Of a stretch of DNA of 64,000 bases, positions 17,363 to 26,221 are shown one piece after another. The notes beneath the pieces were generated by a model. The model was not told the DNA's origin. It did no database searches and saw nothing but the letters and a program-made list of their open reading frames with translations. The stretch is from Herpetosiphon giganteus (lineage in GTDB: Bacteria > Chloroflexota > Chloroflexia > Chloroflexales > Herpetosiphonaceae), in contig NZ_JAFBCZ010000012.1 of assembly GCF_016907925.1 (NCBI RefSeq), forward strand, positions 100,475-164,474. The letters are read 5' to 3'. Each line of letters opens with the position of its first letter. Position 1 is the first letter of the stretch. The position numbers and the translations under genes are program-made.

Positions 17363-18056
17363 ACAAATGGGCCAAGCCACCCCAAATTGGCTGATGCTCG
17401 ATGGACAAACCAGCTTGCTTGAAGGCTTGTAGCACATGCTTGCCTGTGCCAAAACGCTGAGCCAACGGTGCAAGCTGACGGTAAGGCAAGCTCGGCGCTC
17501 CCAAACCACGTGCCAACAATGGGACAACCGTTTGTAAATAGATATGGCCCAAACTGCTCACCCATGAATTGCCTGTGCCAACCTCAATCAAGCTAAACCG
17601 CCCATCTGGCCGCAGCAAACGCCGAATTTCGCCTGCAAAACGCACCAATTCGCTATAACAAAACGTTTTTAATCCAAAACAACAGACTACGCGATCAAGG
17701 CTTTGGCTCGGTAGTCTGTTGGCAAAAATATCACAATTGTGTACTTCAATTCGCTCCAGATAAATTGGGTGCTTCAAAGGTTGTGCTACTAGATCGAGGG
17801 CAATTAACGAGCCGCGTCCTTGTAACGCTTGCTCCAGCCAGGGCCAAGCCTCGCCGCCGCCACACAGCAAATCACCAACAACCATGCCTGGCTGAATCTG
17901 CGCCGTGGCGATACAGCGTTTGCGCCAAGCATTGATAATGCCCAAACTGCCGAGCGAACTAACCTGATCGTATGAGGGAGCCATTTGTTCAAACAGCGCT
18001 TGTAAATCGCTGTTATCAAACTGATCGGCTAAGCCATAATTGGGTGCTGAAATCAT
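17307..18056 (-). CDS. UbiE/COQ5-like SAM-dependent methyltransferase
   Basis: 249 residues. MAPSYDQVSSLGS near the N-terminus and the glycine-rich GDLLCGGGEAWPWL (SAM-binding motif I), LIALDLV (motif II) and LLRPDGRFSLIEVG (motif post-III) match UbiE-type C-methyltransferases. Acceptor unknown: a quinone or small molecule is possible. The C-terminal 18 codons overlap the end of the PP2C-like gene on the other strand. Confidence 0.8.
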   Translation of the reverse strand: MISAPNYGLADQFDNSDLQALFEQMAPSYDQVSSLGSLGIINAWRKRCIATAQIQPGMVVGDLLCGGGEAWPWLEQALQGRGSLIALDLVAQPLKHPIYLERIEVHNCDIFANRLPSQSLDRVVCCFGLKTFCYSELVRFAGEIRRLLRPDGRFSLIEVGTGNSWVSSLGHIYLQTVVPLLARGLGAPSLPYRQLAPLAQRFGTGKHVLQAFKQAGLSIEHQPIWGGLAHLFSGSRDSFQPRCYQIATK

Positions 18057-18117
18057 TGTGGAAACCTCACAAATAGCTGCTTGGTATCCACGATAGCGCT
18101 GGGATGTTACACCAATG

Positions 18118-18888
18118 TTACAAGGCCGCGTTGGCCAAGCGTTCGATCAAGCTGCGCATGCTCGGATCGACCTGCGTATGCTGGGCCAAAAATTCGACAA
18201 TTGCCAAGGCTGAGGCTGGGCTATGCTGATAGCCTTGGACCCATGTGGCCAGCAACGGCTTCAAATCTGGCAGGCGTTGCTCGATGCGGCGTTCGTTGGC
18301 AAAAACATCGCCAGCAACAAGCCCAAATTGCGGCCATGTGCCAATTAATTCCAGCACTCGATCGACCGCAAAATGTTGGATAAAGCGCTGCGCCGAAAGC
18401 CACTCACCTCGCTGATAGCGGCACAAGCCAATATACAAACAGGTTAATGCTTCGCCCAATAACCAGCTAGGCTGTTGGCGATTGGGCGTTGGGAGCGCAA
18501 GCTGTGGCAAGCCAATCGCAGCATCAACGTGAGCTGCTTTCCAAATAATCTGGCCTGGTGCAAAGGGAATATTGGGCAATTCTGCTGGTTCGAACACCGC
18601 AAACTCACAAAAAATCTCGTCGCTATAAAGTACTTTATAGCCATCGACGGTATTTTGAAAGGCATAACTAATTGGCTGAATCGCCGCCAGCCAACCAAGA
18701 TCATTCAAAAATTGGGCTTTGCTGCCAGCTTCGACGATGGCAAAAAAATCGAGATCTGACCATTGATCAAGCCGTTCGCGTTCTAAGCCAACCGAGCCAA
18801 GCCCGATTAAGGCCAAGCCATGGCCACTGGCTGCCAGCGCTTGACCAATCGCAGCCAAGCGTTCTAAAAGTTGTTGGGGGGTAGGCAT
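18118..18888 (-). CDS. Nucleotidyltransferase-domain protein
   Basis: 256 residues. The signature IGLGSVGLERER...DQWSDLDFF is the G-S...D-x-D active site of the polymerase-beta-like nucleotidyltransferase fold (as in aminoglycoside adenylyltransferases and MNT toxins-antitoxins). An all-helical C-terminal domain follows from about residue 120. Start set at 18888: GGAGG lies 6 bases before the ATG, while the longer frame has no support. No HEPN partner gene is beside it, so it is probably not a toxin-antitoxin pair. Substrate unknown. Confidence 0.75.
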   Translation of the reverse strand: MPTPQQLLERLAAIGQALAASGHGLALIGLGSVGLERERLDQWSDLDFFAIVEAGSKAQFLNDLGWLAAIQPISYAFQNTVDGYKVLYSDEIFCEFAVFEPAELPNIPFAPGQIIWKAAHVDAAIGLPQLALPTPNRQQPSWLLGEALTCLYIGLCRYQRGEWLSAQRFIQHFAVDRVLELIGTWPQFGLVAGDVFANERRIEQRLPDLKPLLATWVQGYQHSPASALAIVEFLAQHTQVDPSMRSLIERLANAAL

Positions 18889-18994
18889 GGCGTGCCTCCA
18901 TTGATTAAGCCTCAAACTACCGCATAGCTCTAAGTTTGGGCGATTCAGCCTCGTATGGTAGCATACAACTCCGCCCTAAGCCGCATAGCAATTG

Positions 18995-19010
18995 TGTCAC
19001 TGTATGTCAC
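18995..19010 (+). promoter_or_regulatory. TGTCAC direct repeat, possible operator
   Basis: Two TGTCAC hexamers (18995-19000 and 19005-19010) separated by 4 bases, about 55 bases before the DUF3291 gene. The 10-base centre spacing fits a protein binding one face of DNA. No further support. Confidence 0.25.
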
Positions 19011-19063
19011 AATGCTGCTGTTTACTAGCAAGCGCATTGCATAGCGTCAAGCAAGGAGGGTTT

Positions 19064-19531
19064 ATGCCCAGCTATCAGCTTGCCCAACTGAATATTGGCA
19101 CGATTAAAGCGCCATTAGATACACCGCTCATGGCCGATTTTACCAATAATTTGGATCGAATTAATGCCTTAGCTGAAGCAAGCGATGGCTTCGTTTGGCG
19201 CTTAAAAGATGATTCTGGCAATGCGACTGATTATCGCCCACTCGACCCGCTGACGATTGTGAATATGTCGGTTTGGCGCGATCTCGATGCCTTGATGCAC
19301 TATGTCTATAAATCGGAGCATGTGGCGATTATGCGGCGACGCAGAGAATGGTTCGAGCGCATGGATACAGCTTTTATGGTACTCTGGTGGGTTCCAGCAG
19401 GCCACGAACCAACTGTCGCCGAAGCCCTTGAGCGCTTAGAATACTTACGCGCCAATGGCGAGAGTAGTGCTGCGTTTAGTTTTCGCAAGCCATTTGCCGC
19501 GCCCGACCAACAGCTTTCAGCCGAGGCTTAA
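19064..19531 (+). CDS. DUF3291 domain protein
   Basis: 155 residues. AQLNIGTIKAPLDTPLMADF, GFVWRLKD, NMSVWRDLDALMHYVYKSEHVAIMRRRREWF and LWWVPAGHEPT follow the DUF3291 pattern, a dimeric alpha+beta-barrel-like domain of unknown function, possibly monooxygenase-related. AAGGAGGG lies just before the ATG at 19064. The GNAT gene follows after 3 bases, so they form an operon. Confidence 0.8.
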   Translation: MPSYQLAQLNIGTIKAPLDTPLMADFTNNLDRINALAEASDGFVWRLKDDSGNATDYRPLDPLTIVNMSVWRDLDALMHYVYKSEHVAIMRRRREWFERMDTAFMVLWWVPAGHEPTVAEALERLEYLRANGESSAAFSFRKPFAAPDQQLSAEA

Positions 19532-19534
19532 TCA

Positions 19535-20008
19535 ATGGCTGAACTGTATTTACGCCCAGTCGAAGAGGCCGATCTGCCCAGCTTTTTCGCGCAGCAACAA
19601 GATCCAGTGGCGATTCACATGGCTGCCTTTACCGCCAAAGATTCCAGCGATGATGCTGCGTTTCAGGCGCATTGGCAAAAAATTATGGCCGATAGCAGCA
19701 TCATCAAGCGGGCAATTATCTGTGATAACCAACTGATTGGCCAGATTGCCCAATTTGAACAATTTGGCGAGCCAGAAGTGACCTATTGGCTCGATCGGCG
19801 CTATTGGGGCCAAGGGCTTGCCAGCCAAGCCTTGCAACTATTGCTCAACGAAATTACCCTGCGGCCATTGTTTGCCCGCGTCGCCCAAGATAATCACGGC
19901 TCGCTCAAGGTGTTAACCAAAGCTGGCTTTCAGATTATTGGTGAAGATTCGGGTTTTGCTCATGGCCGTGGTTGCGACGTAGCCGAATATGTGCTGCGGC
20001 TCGATTGA
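19535..20008 (+). CDS. GNAT-family N-acetyltransferase
   Basis: 157 residues. N-terminal LYLRPVEEADLPSFFAQQQD and the acetyl-CoA-binding motif A region VTYWLDRRYWGQGLASQALQLLL, followed by FARVAQDNHGSLKVLTKAGF, are typical of RimJ/RimL-like acetyltransferases. Acetyl acceptor unknown. It is 3 bases downstream of the DUF3291 gene and probably cotranslated. Confidence 0.85.
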   Translation: MAELYLRPVEEADLPSFFAQQQDPVAIHMAAFTAKDSSDDAAFQAHWQKIMADSSIIKRAIICDNQLIGQIAQFEQFGEPEVTYWLDRRYWGQGLASQALQLLLNEITLRPLFARVAQDNHGSLKVLTKAGFQIIGEDSGFAHGRGCDVAEYVLRLD

Positions 20009-20060
20009 TCCACCCTACGTCCGAGTTAGTATGAGTTTGTTTTTTTAGGAGGATAACGCA

Positions 20061-20573
20061 ATGACTCAACCACCTATGCCACCGCAAGGTAGCTACCAAT
20101 TGCCACCCCAAGGCAATTATCAAATGCCAACCAATGATCAAGCTGGCGGCAGCAAAGCCAAGGCGCTCTTGATTGGGCTGGGCGCTGTTGTTTTGGGTGC
20201 AATTATCTGGGGGCTTTTGGCCTATTTCACCGAACGAATCTTTTTCTACGTCGCTATTTTGATTGGGATGGGGATTAGCTATGCCATGATCTCGCCTTTT
20301 CGCAAGCCTGTCTCAAAAGCGATCCTTTTTTCCTTGGTTGTGCCAGCAATTCTTTTTACCTTGCTTTCATTGGAAATCGGTAGCCTGATTACCTTGGTGA
20401 TCTTTTTGCAACGGGAGCCTGGAATTGAAATTCCATTAGGCCAAGCGATTTCGTTTGGCTTCGATGGGCTCTTAAGTGAAGAATGGTACAAAAGCAGCGA
20501 TCATATTTTGACGGTTGTTTTTGGGGTCTTAGGGGCTGGCTTGGGCTTCTACAATACCTTGAAACGCTCGTAG
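20061..20573 (+). CDS. Small multi-pass membrane protein
   Basis: 170 residues, not recognised. The first 28 residues are rich in Pro, Gln, Gly and Tyr (three PPQGxYQ-like units), a likely flexible cytoplasmic tail. About four hydrophobic segments follow (near residues 33-55, 58-75, 85-112 and 150-165). TTAGGAGG lies 8 bases before the ATG. A perfect long hairpin follows the gene. Confidence 0.7.
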   Translation: MTQPPMPPQGSYQLPPQGNYQMPTNDQAGGSKAKALLIGLGAVVLGAIIWGLLAYFTERIFFYVAILIGMGISYAMISPFRKPVSKAILFSLVVPAILFTLLSLEIGSLITLVIFLQREPGIEIPLGQAISFGFDGLLSEEWYKSSDHILTVVFGVLGAGLGFYNTLKRS

Positions 20574-20583
20574 GGTTTAAGAT

Positions 20584-20640
20584 CCCCTCACCCCCCAACC
20601 CCTCGCCCGTGGCGCGGGCGAGGGGTTGGGGGGTGAGGGG
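20584..20640. terminator. Perfect 26-bp hairpin (type R2 repeat, copy 2) between convergent genes
   Basis: Left arm 20584-20609 and right arm 20615-20640 are exact reverse complements, with a 5-base loop. It is a minimal copy of the R2 repeat without the inner unit. It sits between the end of the small membrane protein gene and the end of pepF. No T run follows. Confidence 0.75.
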
Positions 20641-20651
20641 ATAAAGGAACC

Positions 20652-22469
20652 TTATTTATTGGCCAGCAATTGCTCCAAGCGATCAACATAGCTTGCCAAC
20701 ACGCGGAAGGCGGCCTCAACTGGCTCTGCTGAAGTCATATCAACCCCAGCCAATTTCAGCGCATCCAACGGGGCCAACGAGCTACCAGCGCTCAAGAATG
20801 CCAAATAGTTGCTTTGGGCATCGGGCTTGCCTGCCAACACACCTTCGGCCAAGGCATGGGCTGCGGCAATTCCGGTTGCATATTGATAGACATAGAAATT
20901 GGCGTACATATGGCCTGAGAAGGTGGCCCAGGTAATCCCCATGCGATCTGCATCGGGCACAACTTCTTCGCCATAGCCTTCGCGGAACAAATCGAACATG
21001 ATGCCGTTGAGGGTGGCAGCGGTTAATGGCTCGCCACGTTGGCCGCGTTCGTGAATTTCAAGCTCAAATTGGGCCAAAATTGGCATGATGAAGAAATAGC
21101 GATGGAAATTGCTCATGGCTTCTTCAATCAAAGCAATTTGGAAATCTGGGTCTTGGTTGGTGTTAAACAAGTGGTTGCGCACCAAAGCTTGGTTGAAGTT
21201 TGAGGCGACTTCGGCCACAAACAAGCCATAGTTGCTATACACCGTTGGTTGGTTTTGCCAGGTCAGATACGAGTGCATCGAGTGGCCAAGCTCGTGGGCT
21301 AAGGTGCTCATGCCAAAAATATCGTTGTTGTAGTTCATCAAGATATAAGGCGGCGTGCCTTTCCAGCCACTCGAAAATGCTCCGGCGCTCTTGCCTTTGT
21401 TGGGGTAAATATCAACCCAGCGATCGTCGAGCAAGCCGCGTTTGGCAACGCTGGTGTAGCCTTCGCCCAACGGCTTCATGCCTTCAATAATCCAATCAAC
21501 TGCTTCGGTGTAGGGAATATCAAGCTGTTTGGTGCTCAATGGCGCTTTAATGTCGTAGACATGCAATTGATCGTAGCCCAAGGCTTCGCGGCGTAAGCGC
21601 CAGTAGCGATGCCAAGTTGGGTAGTTTTTGCGCACCGTCGCCACCAATTGATGAAACACATCGGTTGGGATGTTGTTTTCGCCCAGTGCTGCGGCCAAGG
21701 CTGAGCTATAGTTGCGCACCCGTGCATTGAAGACATGTTGTTTGACACAGGTCGCCATACAATTGGCCATGGTGTTTTTGTTGGCCAAGTGGGCATCGCT
21801 ATAGTTTTCAAAGGCGGTGCGGCGCACTTCCCGATCGGGGTCGGTCAGCAACAGGCCAATTGTGCCTTGGGTCAATTCCAATTCGGTTGCATCAGGGCCA
21901 TGGGCCGCTGGATAGGCCAAATCAGCATCGGTCAAAATGCGGTGGGTCGAGTTGGCTGAATCAAAGGCATCACTGACCAAACCCAACACTTGCTCAACTT
22001 CTGCTGAACGCACATGGGCTTGGCGACGCTCAACTTCGTTGAAATATTGACCATAGCTGGCCAAATCGACGTTTTCTGCTTGCCATTGCTTCAGCGTTGC
22101 AAAGCCAATGCCAATAATTTCTGGCTCGATAAAGGCCGCGCTGGCCATCATGCGGGCATAAACCCCCATAACTCGATCCATTTTGGCTTTGGCTACTTGA
22201 TCGGTGGTATCGACGCTATAAAACAGGCTGGCGTAAATGTAGAGCTTGCCTAGCCGTTCGTTAAGCTGATCGGCATAGTTTAGCGCTGCCAAGAGGGTTG
22301 GCGCACCTTCAGCCAAACGGCCTTGATATTGTTCGATCTCAGCAATCGATTGCGCATAGGCATCGAGTGCTTGTTCCCATTCAGCATCAGAAGCGAAAAC
22401 TTTGGTTGCATCCCACGTATCGGCGAGGGCTACTTCCTGACGAGTTGGGACTGTTGCAGCGGTTGTCAT
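20652..22469 (-). CDS. pepF: Oligoendopeptidase F (M3 family)
   Basis: 605 residues, the usual size of PepF. A zinc metallopeptidase of family M3 that cleaves oligopeptides in the cytoplasm. The zinc motif HELGH is at residues 392-396, and the third ligand Glu lies in the helix following, in the LFVAEVASNFNQAL segment. The C-terminal YQYATGIAAAHAL segment is typical of the substrate-closing part. GGAG lies before the ATG. Monocistronic as far as can be seen. Confidence 0.95.
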   Translation of the reverse strand: MTTAATVPTRQEVALADTWDATKVFASDAEWEQALDAYAQSIAEIEQYQGRLAEGAPTLLAALNYADQLNERLGKLYIYASLFYSVDTTDQVAKAKMDRVMGVYARMMASAAFIEPEIIGIGFATLKQWQAENVDLASYGQYFNEVERRQAHVRSAEVEQVLGLVSDAFDSANSTHRILTDADLAYPAAHGPDATELELTQGTIGLLLTDPDREVRRTAFENYSDAHLANKNTMANCMATCVKQHVFNARVRNYSSALAAALGENNIPTDVFHQLVATVRKNYPTWHRYWRLRREALGYDQLHVYDIKAPLSTKQLDIPYTEAVDWIIEGMKPLGEGYTSVAKRGLLDDRWVDIYPNKGKSAGAFSSGWKGTPPYILMNYNNDIFGMSTLAHELGHSMHSYLTWQNQPTVYSNYGLFVAEVASNFNQALVRNHLFNTNQDPDFQIALIEEAMSNFHRYFFIMPILAQFELEIHERGQRGEPLTAATLNGIMFDLFREGYGEEVVPDADRMGITWATFSGHMYANFYVYQYATGIAAAHALAEGVLAGKPDAQSNYLAFLSAGSSLAPLDALKLAGVDMTSAEPVEAAFRVLASYVDRLEQLLANK

Positions 22470-22513
22470 TCCAAAACTCCTTCAACACACAGGTTTATGG
22501 CAATTGGCAACGA

Positions 22514-23272
22514 TTATTCATCGTCATCATCATCAAAATCATCGTGATCATCGTCAAAATCAGCGTCGATGTCACCATTCGCAGGGCGGAGATTCAAGCG
22601 ATGCAGCAAGCGCACCGCCAAAGCCCAGCCAGCTTCCGAAAAGTGCATGGTTTGTTTGTCGTGGCTGGTGGCCAACAATTCGAGCATCGCCCGATATTGG
22701 GGTGGCAAGCTAAATTCGAGTGGCAAGCTGTAACTGCCATCGTCATTGATGCTGCTATCGATTTCAATATCGGCATCGTAGGTGGCATGGGCATAGCCAA
22801 GCAACACGCCAGCATCTTCGCTCAAGGTCGCTAATTGCGCGCTATCATTCGGCAAGCGCTCAATCCGAAAATAATCGCCGCCAGTGCGCGAACGACGACG
22901 GCGGGCAACCCGATGTTCTTCAAAAGCCACAAACAAGCGTGAGCCGTTGGTTTGGGCTTCGACAGCTTGCCATGTCAACGTTTCGCCATCAAAGCGAAAC
23001 CATTGATCGCGTGCTCCGGTCTCGATTTGCAACAGATTGCCTGGTGCTTGCACATTCGGCATTTCTGGCAGCCGATCGATTTTATCCTTGAGCGTGACAA
23101 CCCGATAATTGCGGGTGCGCAAACGGGCAATCAAGCCCAAGCCACGGGCTGATGTGAGGGTAAACGAGTGGCCATTGACTGTGCCCTCGCCCCGCAAAAT
23201 CGGAATCATCGCCGTATCGGCAATTAAAAAGGTATTGACGCTCACTTCTTCAAGATCTGGCCGACGAACCAT
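22514..23272 (-). CDS. Conserved protein of unknown function with acidic C-terminus, coupled to ruvC
   Basis: 252 residues, not recognised. The body looks beta-rich, with ARGLGLIARLRTRNYRVVTLKDK and RFDGETLTWQAVEA. A basic patch RRRRSRTGG lies near residue 128. The last 18 residues are nearly all Asp/Glu, a DNA-mimic-like or disordered tail. The ATG follows the ruvC stop codon directly and its ribosome binding site (GAGGA) is inside ruvC, so translation is coupled. A role near Holliday-junction processing is only a guess from position. Confidence 0.65.
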   Translation of the reverse strand: MVRRPDLEEVSVNTFLIADTAMIPILRGEGTVNGHSFTLTSARGLGLIARLRTRNYRVVTLKDKIDRLPEMPNVQAPGNLLQIETGARDQWFRFDGETLTWQAVEAQTNGSRLFVAFEEHRVARRRRSRTGGDYFRIERLPNDSAQLATLSEDAGVLLGYAHATYDADIEIDSSINDDGSYSLPLEFSLPPQYRAMLELLATSHDKQTMHFSEAGWALAVRLLHRLNLRPANGDIDADFDDDHDDFDDDDDE

Positions 23273-23770
23273 CTAGGAATCCTCCTGAATTCGGTTAAGA
23301 TACGGTGCTGCGTAGGCGTGGCACATGGCAACGGCAAGGGCATCGGCGGCATCATCGGGCTTGGGAATATGATCCAAATTGAGAGTCATTTGCACCAGAT
23401 GTTGCATCTGCTTTTTGTCGGCGTTGCCATATCCAACCACGGCCTGTTTCACAGACAACGGTTTATATTCAAAAATTGGCAGTTTGGCTTGGCGCAACGC
23501 AAGCAAGGCCACGCCCCGCGCATGGCTTACGGCCATGGCAGTTGTCACATTTTTGGCAAAAAAGAGTTCTTCAACTGCCGCAACCACAGGTCGATACTCG
23601 GCCAAAACATGGGCTAAATCATTGTAAATGGTCACTAAGCGATCAGGCAATGGCTGTTTGGCTGGCGTGGTAAAAGCACCATAGGCAATCATCGTCAAAT
23701 CGCTGCCATCAGCCTCAATAATGCCCCAGCCCATAATTGCTGTACCTGGGTCAATCCCGATAATTCGCAT
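23273..23770 (-). CDS. ruvC: Holliday junction resolvase RuvC
   Basis: 165 residues. Cleaves Holliday junctions as part of the RuvABC recombination complex. The four catalytic acids are in place: Asp7 in GIDPGT, Glu67 in AVEELFF, and Asp140 and Asp143 in KPDDAADALA. A GAGGA site precedes the ATG. ruvA and ruvB are not in the window. First gene of a two-gene unit with the unknown acidic-tailed protein. Confidence 0.95.
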   Translation of the reverse strand: MRIIGIDPGTAIMGWGIIEADGSDLTMIAYGAFTTPAKQPLPDRLVTIYNDLAHVLAEYRPVVAAVEELFFAKNVTTAMAVSHARGVALLALRQAKLPIFEYKPLSVKQAVVGYGNADKKQMQHLVQMTLNLDHIPKPDDAADALAVAMCHAYAAPYLNRIQEDS

Positions 23771-23799
23771 TCTGCTTCCTCAATGATCGTGCTGCTTGC

Positions 23800-23805
23800 A
23801 TTATA
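23800..23805 (-). promoter_or_regulatory. -10 box of the ruvC operon
   Basis: TATAAT on the minus strand, 30 bases before the ruvC ATG. No clear -35 box at 16-18 bases. Confidence 0.4.
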
Positions 23806-23815
23806 ACGGGTTTCG

Positions 23816-24967
23816 CTATTCAGCCCGTCCGCGTCCTGTATCGCCATAGCCAGTCAGTTCAACGTAGCCATAACCGGTCGCAGTGCCGCTAATCGCCACC
23901 GAGCCTTCCCAATAGCGAATCGTCAGCGGCATTTCTTGGTTGGCAACTTGCGGCGTAATGCTCAATTCAAGTTGTTCGCTGGGCAAGCTCAAACGCCATT
24001 GGCCTGGATACTGAATGCCTTGCTCGCTTTGCCATTGCTTGGTTACTTCGAGGGTTAGCTCGCTCTGAGCAATTTTGCGGGTCGAGCCATCGGCCAAGGT
24101 CAACATTCCACCCGATAGATGGTTGATTGAGCCATCTTGATTGCGAATATTGAAGTAGGTCAGTTCGCGTTGGTCATCAAGCTGGATTGCAAACCAATCC
24201 CAGCCAACCGCTTGACCTTCGAGCGCCCCCGAACCCCATTCGTGATCCATCCATGCTTTGCCAGTTACCGCAATTTCGCGACCATCAATGGTCAGCGTGC
24301 CGCTGGTGGTCATGTTGGTTAGCGAATAATAATACGAAGCATTGCCCAGCTCAGCACCTTTTTGGCTCAGGCCACGATCGCCTTGCAAGGTTGGGGTTTT
24401 GCTCGATTCAAGTTTGAGGTTAAGCGCAATCGGTGCTTGCTGCGCTGTGAGCTGCATGGTCATGCCTTCGGGGCCGCTGCCAACTGCCTGCCAATCTTCA
24501 ACAAAAACCTTGAAAGGATCACCAGTTGCATTGGCCAGTTGGGGATTGCCACGCATAAAGCGCTCGAAGGCATAAAAGCGTTGATTGGCCACATCGGTTA
24601 ATCCCAAGTGCGCCATATAAATGTCGCTGGTTGCCAAACTCGCGGTGCGACTAATCACCTGATCGGTGGCGGCTGAGCGAAAAAAGGTCAGTTGAAAGCC
24701 AAAACGCTGGCCATCAGCACTGACCAAATTGCCAGTGTAATACCACCATTCGGTGCGATAGCCAGCATGCAGGCCATGATCGGCGGGAAACTGAAATGGT
24801 CGTGGCTCGGTTGCGCGCACATAATCGCCCTGATTGGCTTGGCTCAACATCCCAACGGCACTGATCGAGGTTTGAATTTCGGTTTGGCTTGGTTGCAACA
24901 GCCACCAAGCGCCACCAGCAAGCACAGCCACAATCAGCAATGAACCTATAATCAAACGTATTCGCAT
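23816..24967 (-). CDS. AttH/CrtC-like lipocalin-fold secreted protein
   Basis: 383 residues. An N-terminal hydrophobic segment (about residues 3-25) is a signal peptide or membrane anchor. The motif HAGYRTEWWYYTGNL and the following RFGFQLTFFR are the hallmark of the AttH/CrtC (carotenoid 1,2-hydratase-like) family, and WMDHEWGSGALEGQAVGWDWFAIQL is the second conserved block. The family forms two lipocalin-like barrels that bind hydrophobic molecules. Members near carotenoid genes hydrate carotenoids, but none lie here, so the ligand is unknown. AAGGAG precedes the ATG. Confidence 0.8.
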   Translation of the reverse strand: MRIRLIIGSLLIVAVLAGGAWWLLQPSQTEIQTSISAVGMLSQANQGDYVRATEPRPFQFPADHGLHAGYRTEWWYYTGNLVSADGQRFGFQLTFFRSAATDQVISRTASLATSDIYMAHLGLTDVANQRFYAFERFMRGNPQLANATGDPFKVFVEDWQAVGSGPEGMTMQLTAQQAPIALNLKLESSKTPTLQGDRGLSQKGAELGNASYYYSLTNMTTSGTLTIDGREIAVTGKAWMDHEWGSGALEGQAVGWDWFAIQLDDQRELTYFNIRNQDGSINHLSGGMLTLADGSTRKIAQSELTLEVTKQWQSEQGIQYPGQWRLSLPSEQLELSITPQVANQEMPLTIRYWEGSVAISGTATGYGYVELTGYGDTGRGRAE

Positions 24968-25047
24968 ACGACGTTACTCCTTGAAAACAGCAACGCATCC
25001 AGTGCAATGCTGGATGCGTTACATAGCAATCGTATCACGAAATTAGC

Positions 25048-25629
25048 TTATGAGAATAGCCAAATTAGGCCGGCAACCACCAAACTAAGCAAGCCAAAGA
25101 GTACAAAAATGCGCCGTTGAACGCGTGAAACACCACTAAAATCAAATGGCACTTGATAATCGTTGGTTGCTGGCAGTTGTTGCAACAACATTGGCCAAAG
25201 CTTAGCGATGTTTGCCCAGCGCAATGGATTGATAATCACAATCGTATTGCGCAGATCCTCGCTGGCTAAACGCCGCAGCTGTGGCTCGGGCAAATTGGCA
25301 TGAGGCTGGCGCAAAATGAGGTAAGGCAGGGCTAGCCCGGCGATGCTCTGCAACGTGCCAACTCCTGCAACCTGCTCCCAATCAATCGTCACGGTATGGC
25401 CTGATTGTTTGATGATCAAGTTGGTTGCGCTGATGCTGAGCCGCTGATTCAGCCCCCGCCCAAGCCAAATCAGGATGCCGACTAAAAATAAGAGGCCAAT
25501 CCCAAGTTTTACGCCTGGCGCAGTTAAGGCTTGTACGATCAGCATAATCAGCAGTGCGCTAGCCAATACAATAAAGCCGATGGTTGGCCACCAAAAACGC
25601 GGACGAATAGTTATTATATGTTTGGTCAT
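25048..25629 (-). CDS. Tandem membrane protein family, member 8 (divergent)
   Basis: 193 residues. Two hydrophobic segments at the N-terminus (about 14-34 and 40-58), a soluble middle domain beginning LSISATNLIIKQ, the conserved W followed after some 20 residues by YQVPFDFSG, and one C-terminal span. This is the layout of the seven other genes of the array, but sequence identity is lowest here and base composition is closer to the rest of the chromosome. It starts 3 bases after the stop of member 7. The middle domain looks like a small PH-like beta domain, an inference from pattern only. Function unknown. Confidence 0.7.
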   Translation of the reverse strand: MTKHIITIRPRFWWPTIGFIVLASALLIMLIVQALTAPGVKLGIGLLFLVGILIWLGRGLNQRLSISATNLIIKQSGHTVTIDWEQVAGVGTLQSIAGLALPYLILRQPHANLPEPQLRRLASEDLRNTIVIINPLRWANIAKLWPMLLQQLPATNDYQVPFDFSGVSRVQRRIFVLFGLLSLVVAGLIWLFS

Positions 25630-25632
25630 GGA

Positions 25633-26193
25633 TTATTGTAAGCTCCATGCTAGCAATGCTGCACCTAAACCAAGGATAAAAATTGCATACGGTAATATTG
25701 TATCCCAGCTTTTGCCAGCTATAGGCACAAACAACTGGTTTTTGGGTTTAAATGGAACTTTTGTTCGAATACGTTTAATGATTCTTGTATGATTTTCCCA
25801 AGCATCTAAAATAATCGCTCGATTACGATAATATTTGGGTAGATTTTGGCTATAGGGTAAATTTGGTAATTTCAGAGGTTGATTTAATGTAATGTAATGA
25901 AAATTACGATGGTAATTTGTGAATTCTTGGATATCTTCAATATCATTCCAATATATAAAAATATTCTTTTGAAAAATTTGGTAAATAATTAATCCATTAT
26001 TAGTAACAGATAGTCTAGCGTATAGCCTATTGATCATATTAATTAAGCCAAGCGATAGATAGATACATAAAAATAATATTGTTTTTAATTCAAATGTATT
26101 ATCGAAAAATAGAAATAATGGTAAGAAAATACATATAATAATACCAATTAAGATTAATCTATGATCTTTTGTTCGAAAAACTTCGTTTTGCAT
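25633..26193 (-). CDS. Tandem membrane protein family, member 7
   Basis: 186 residues, AT-rich gene. N-terminus MQNEVFRTKDHR is shared with the other A-type members. Two N-terminal spans, middle domain with LSVTNNGLIIYQ and YWNDIEDI, the W-containing ILDAWENH helix, the signature QLFVPI near residue 160, and one C-terminal span. AAGGAT precedes the ATG by a few bases. Not recognised as a named family. Confidence 0.7.
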   Translation of the reverse strand: MQNEVFRTKDHRLILIGIIICIFLPLFLFFDNTFELKTILFLCIYLSLGLINMINRLYARLSVTNNGLIIYQIFQKNIFIYWNDIEDIQEFTNYHRNFHYITLNQPLKLPNLPYSQNLPKYYRNRAIILDAWENHTRIIKRIRTKVPFKPKNQLFVPIAGKSWDTILPYAIFILGLGAALLAWSLQ

Positions 26194-26221
26194 ATATGAA
26201 ATCCTTTATGGATTTATAATC

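Noticed and set aside
18118..18888. MNT/HEPN toxin-antitoxin pair
   Set aside because: The protein is 256 residues, longer than MNT antitoxins, and no HEPN-type gene is adjacent.
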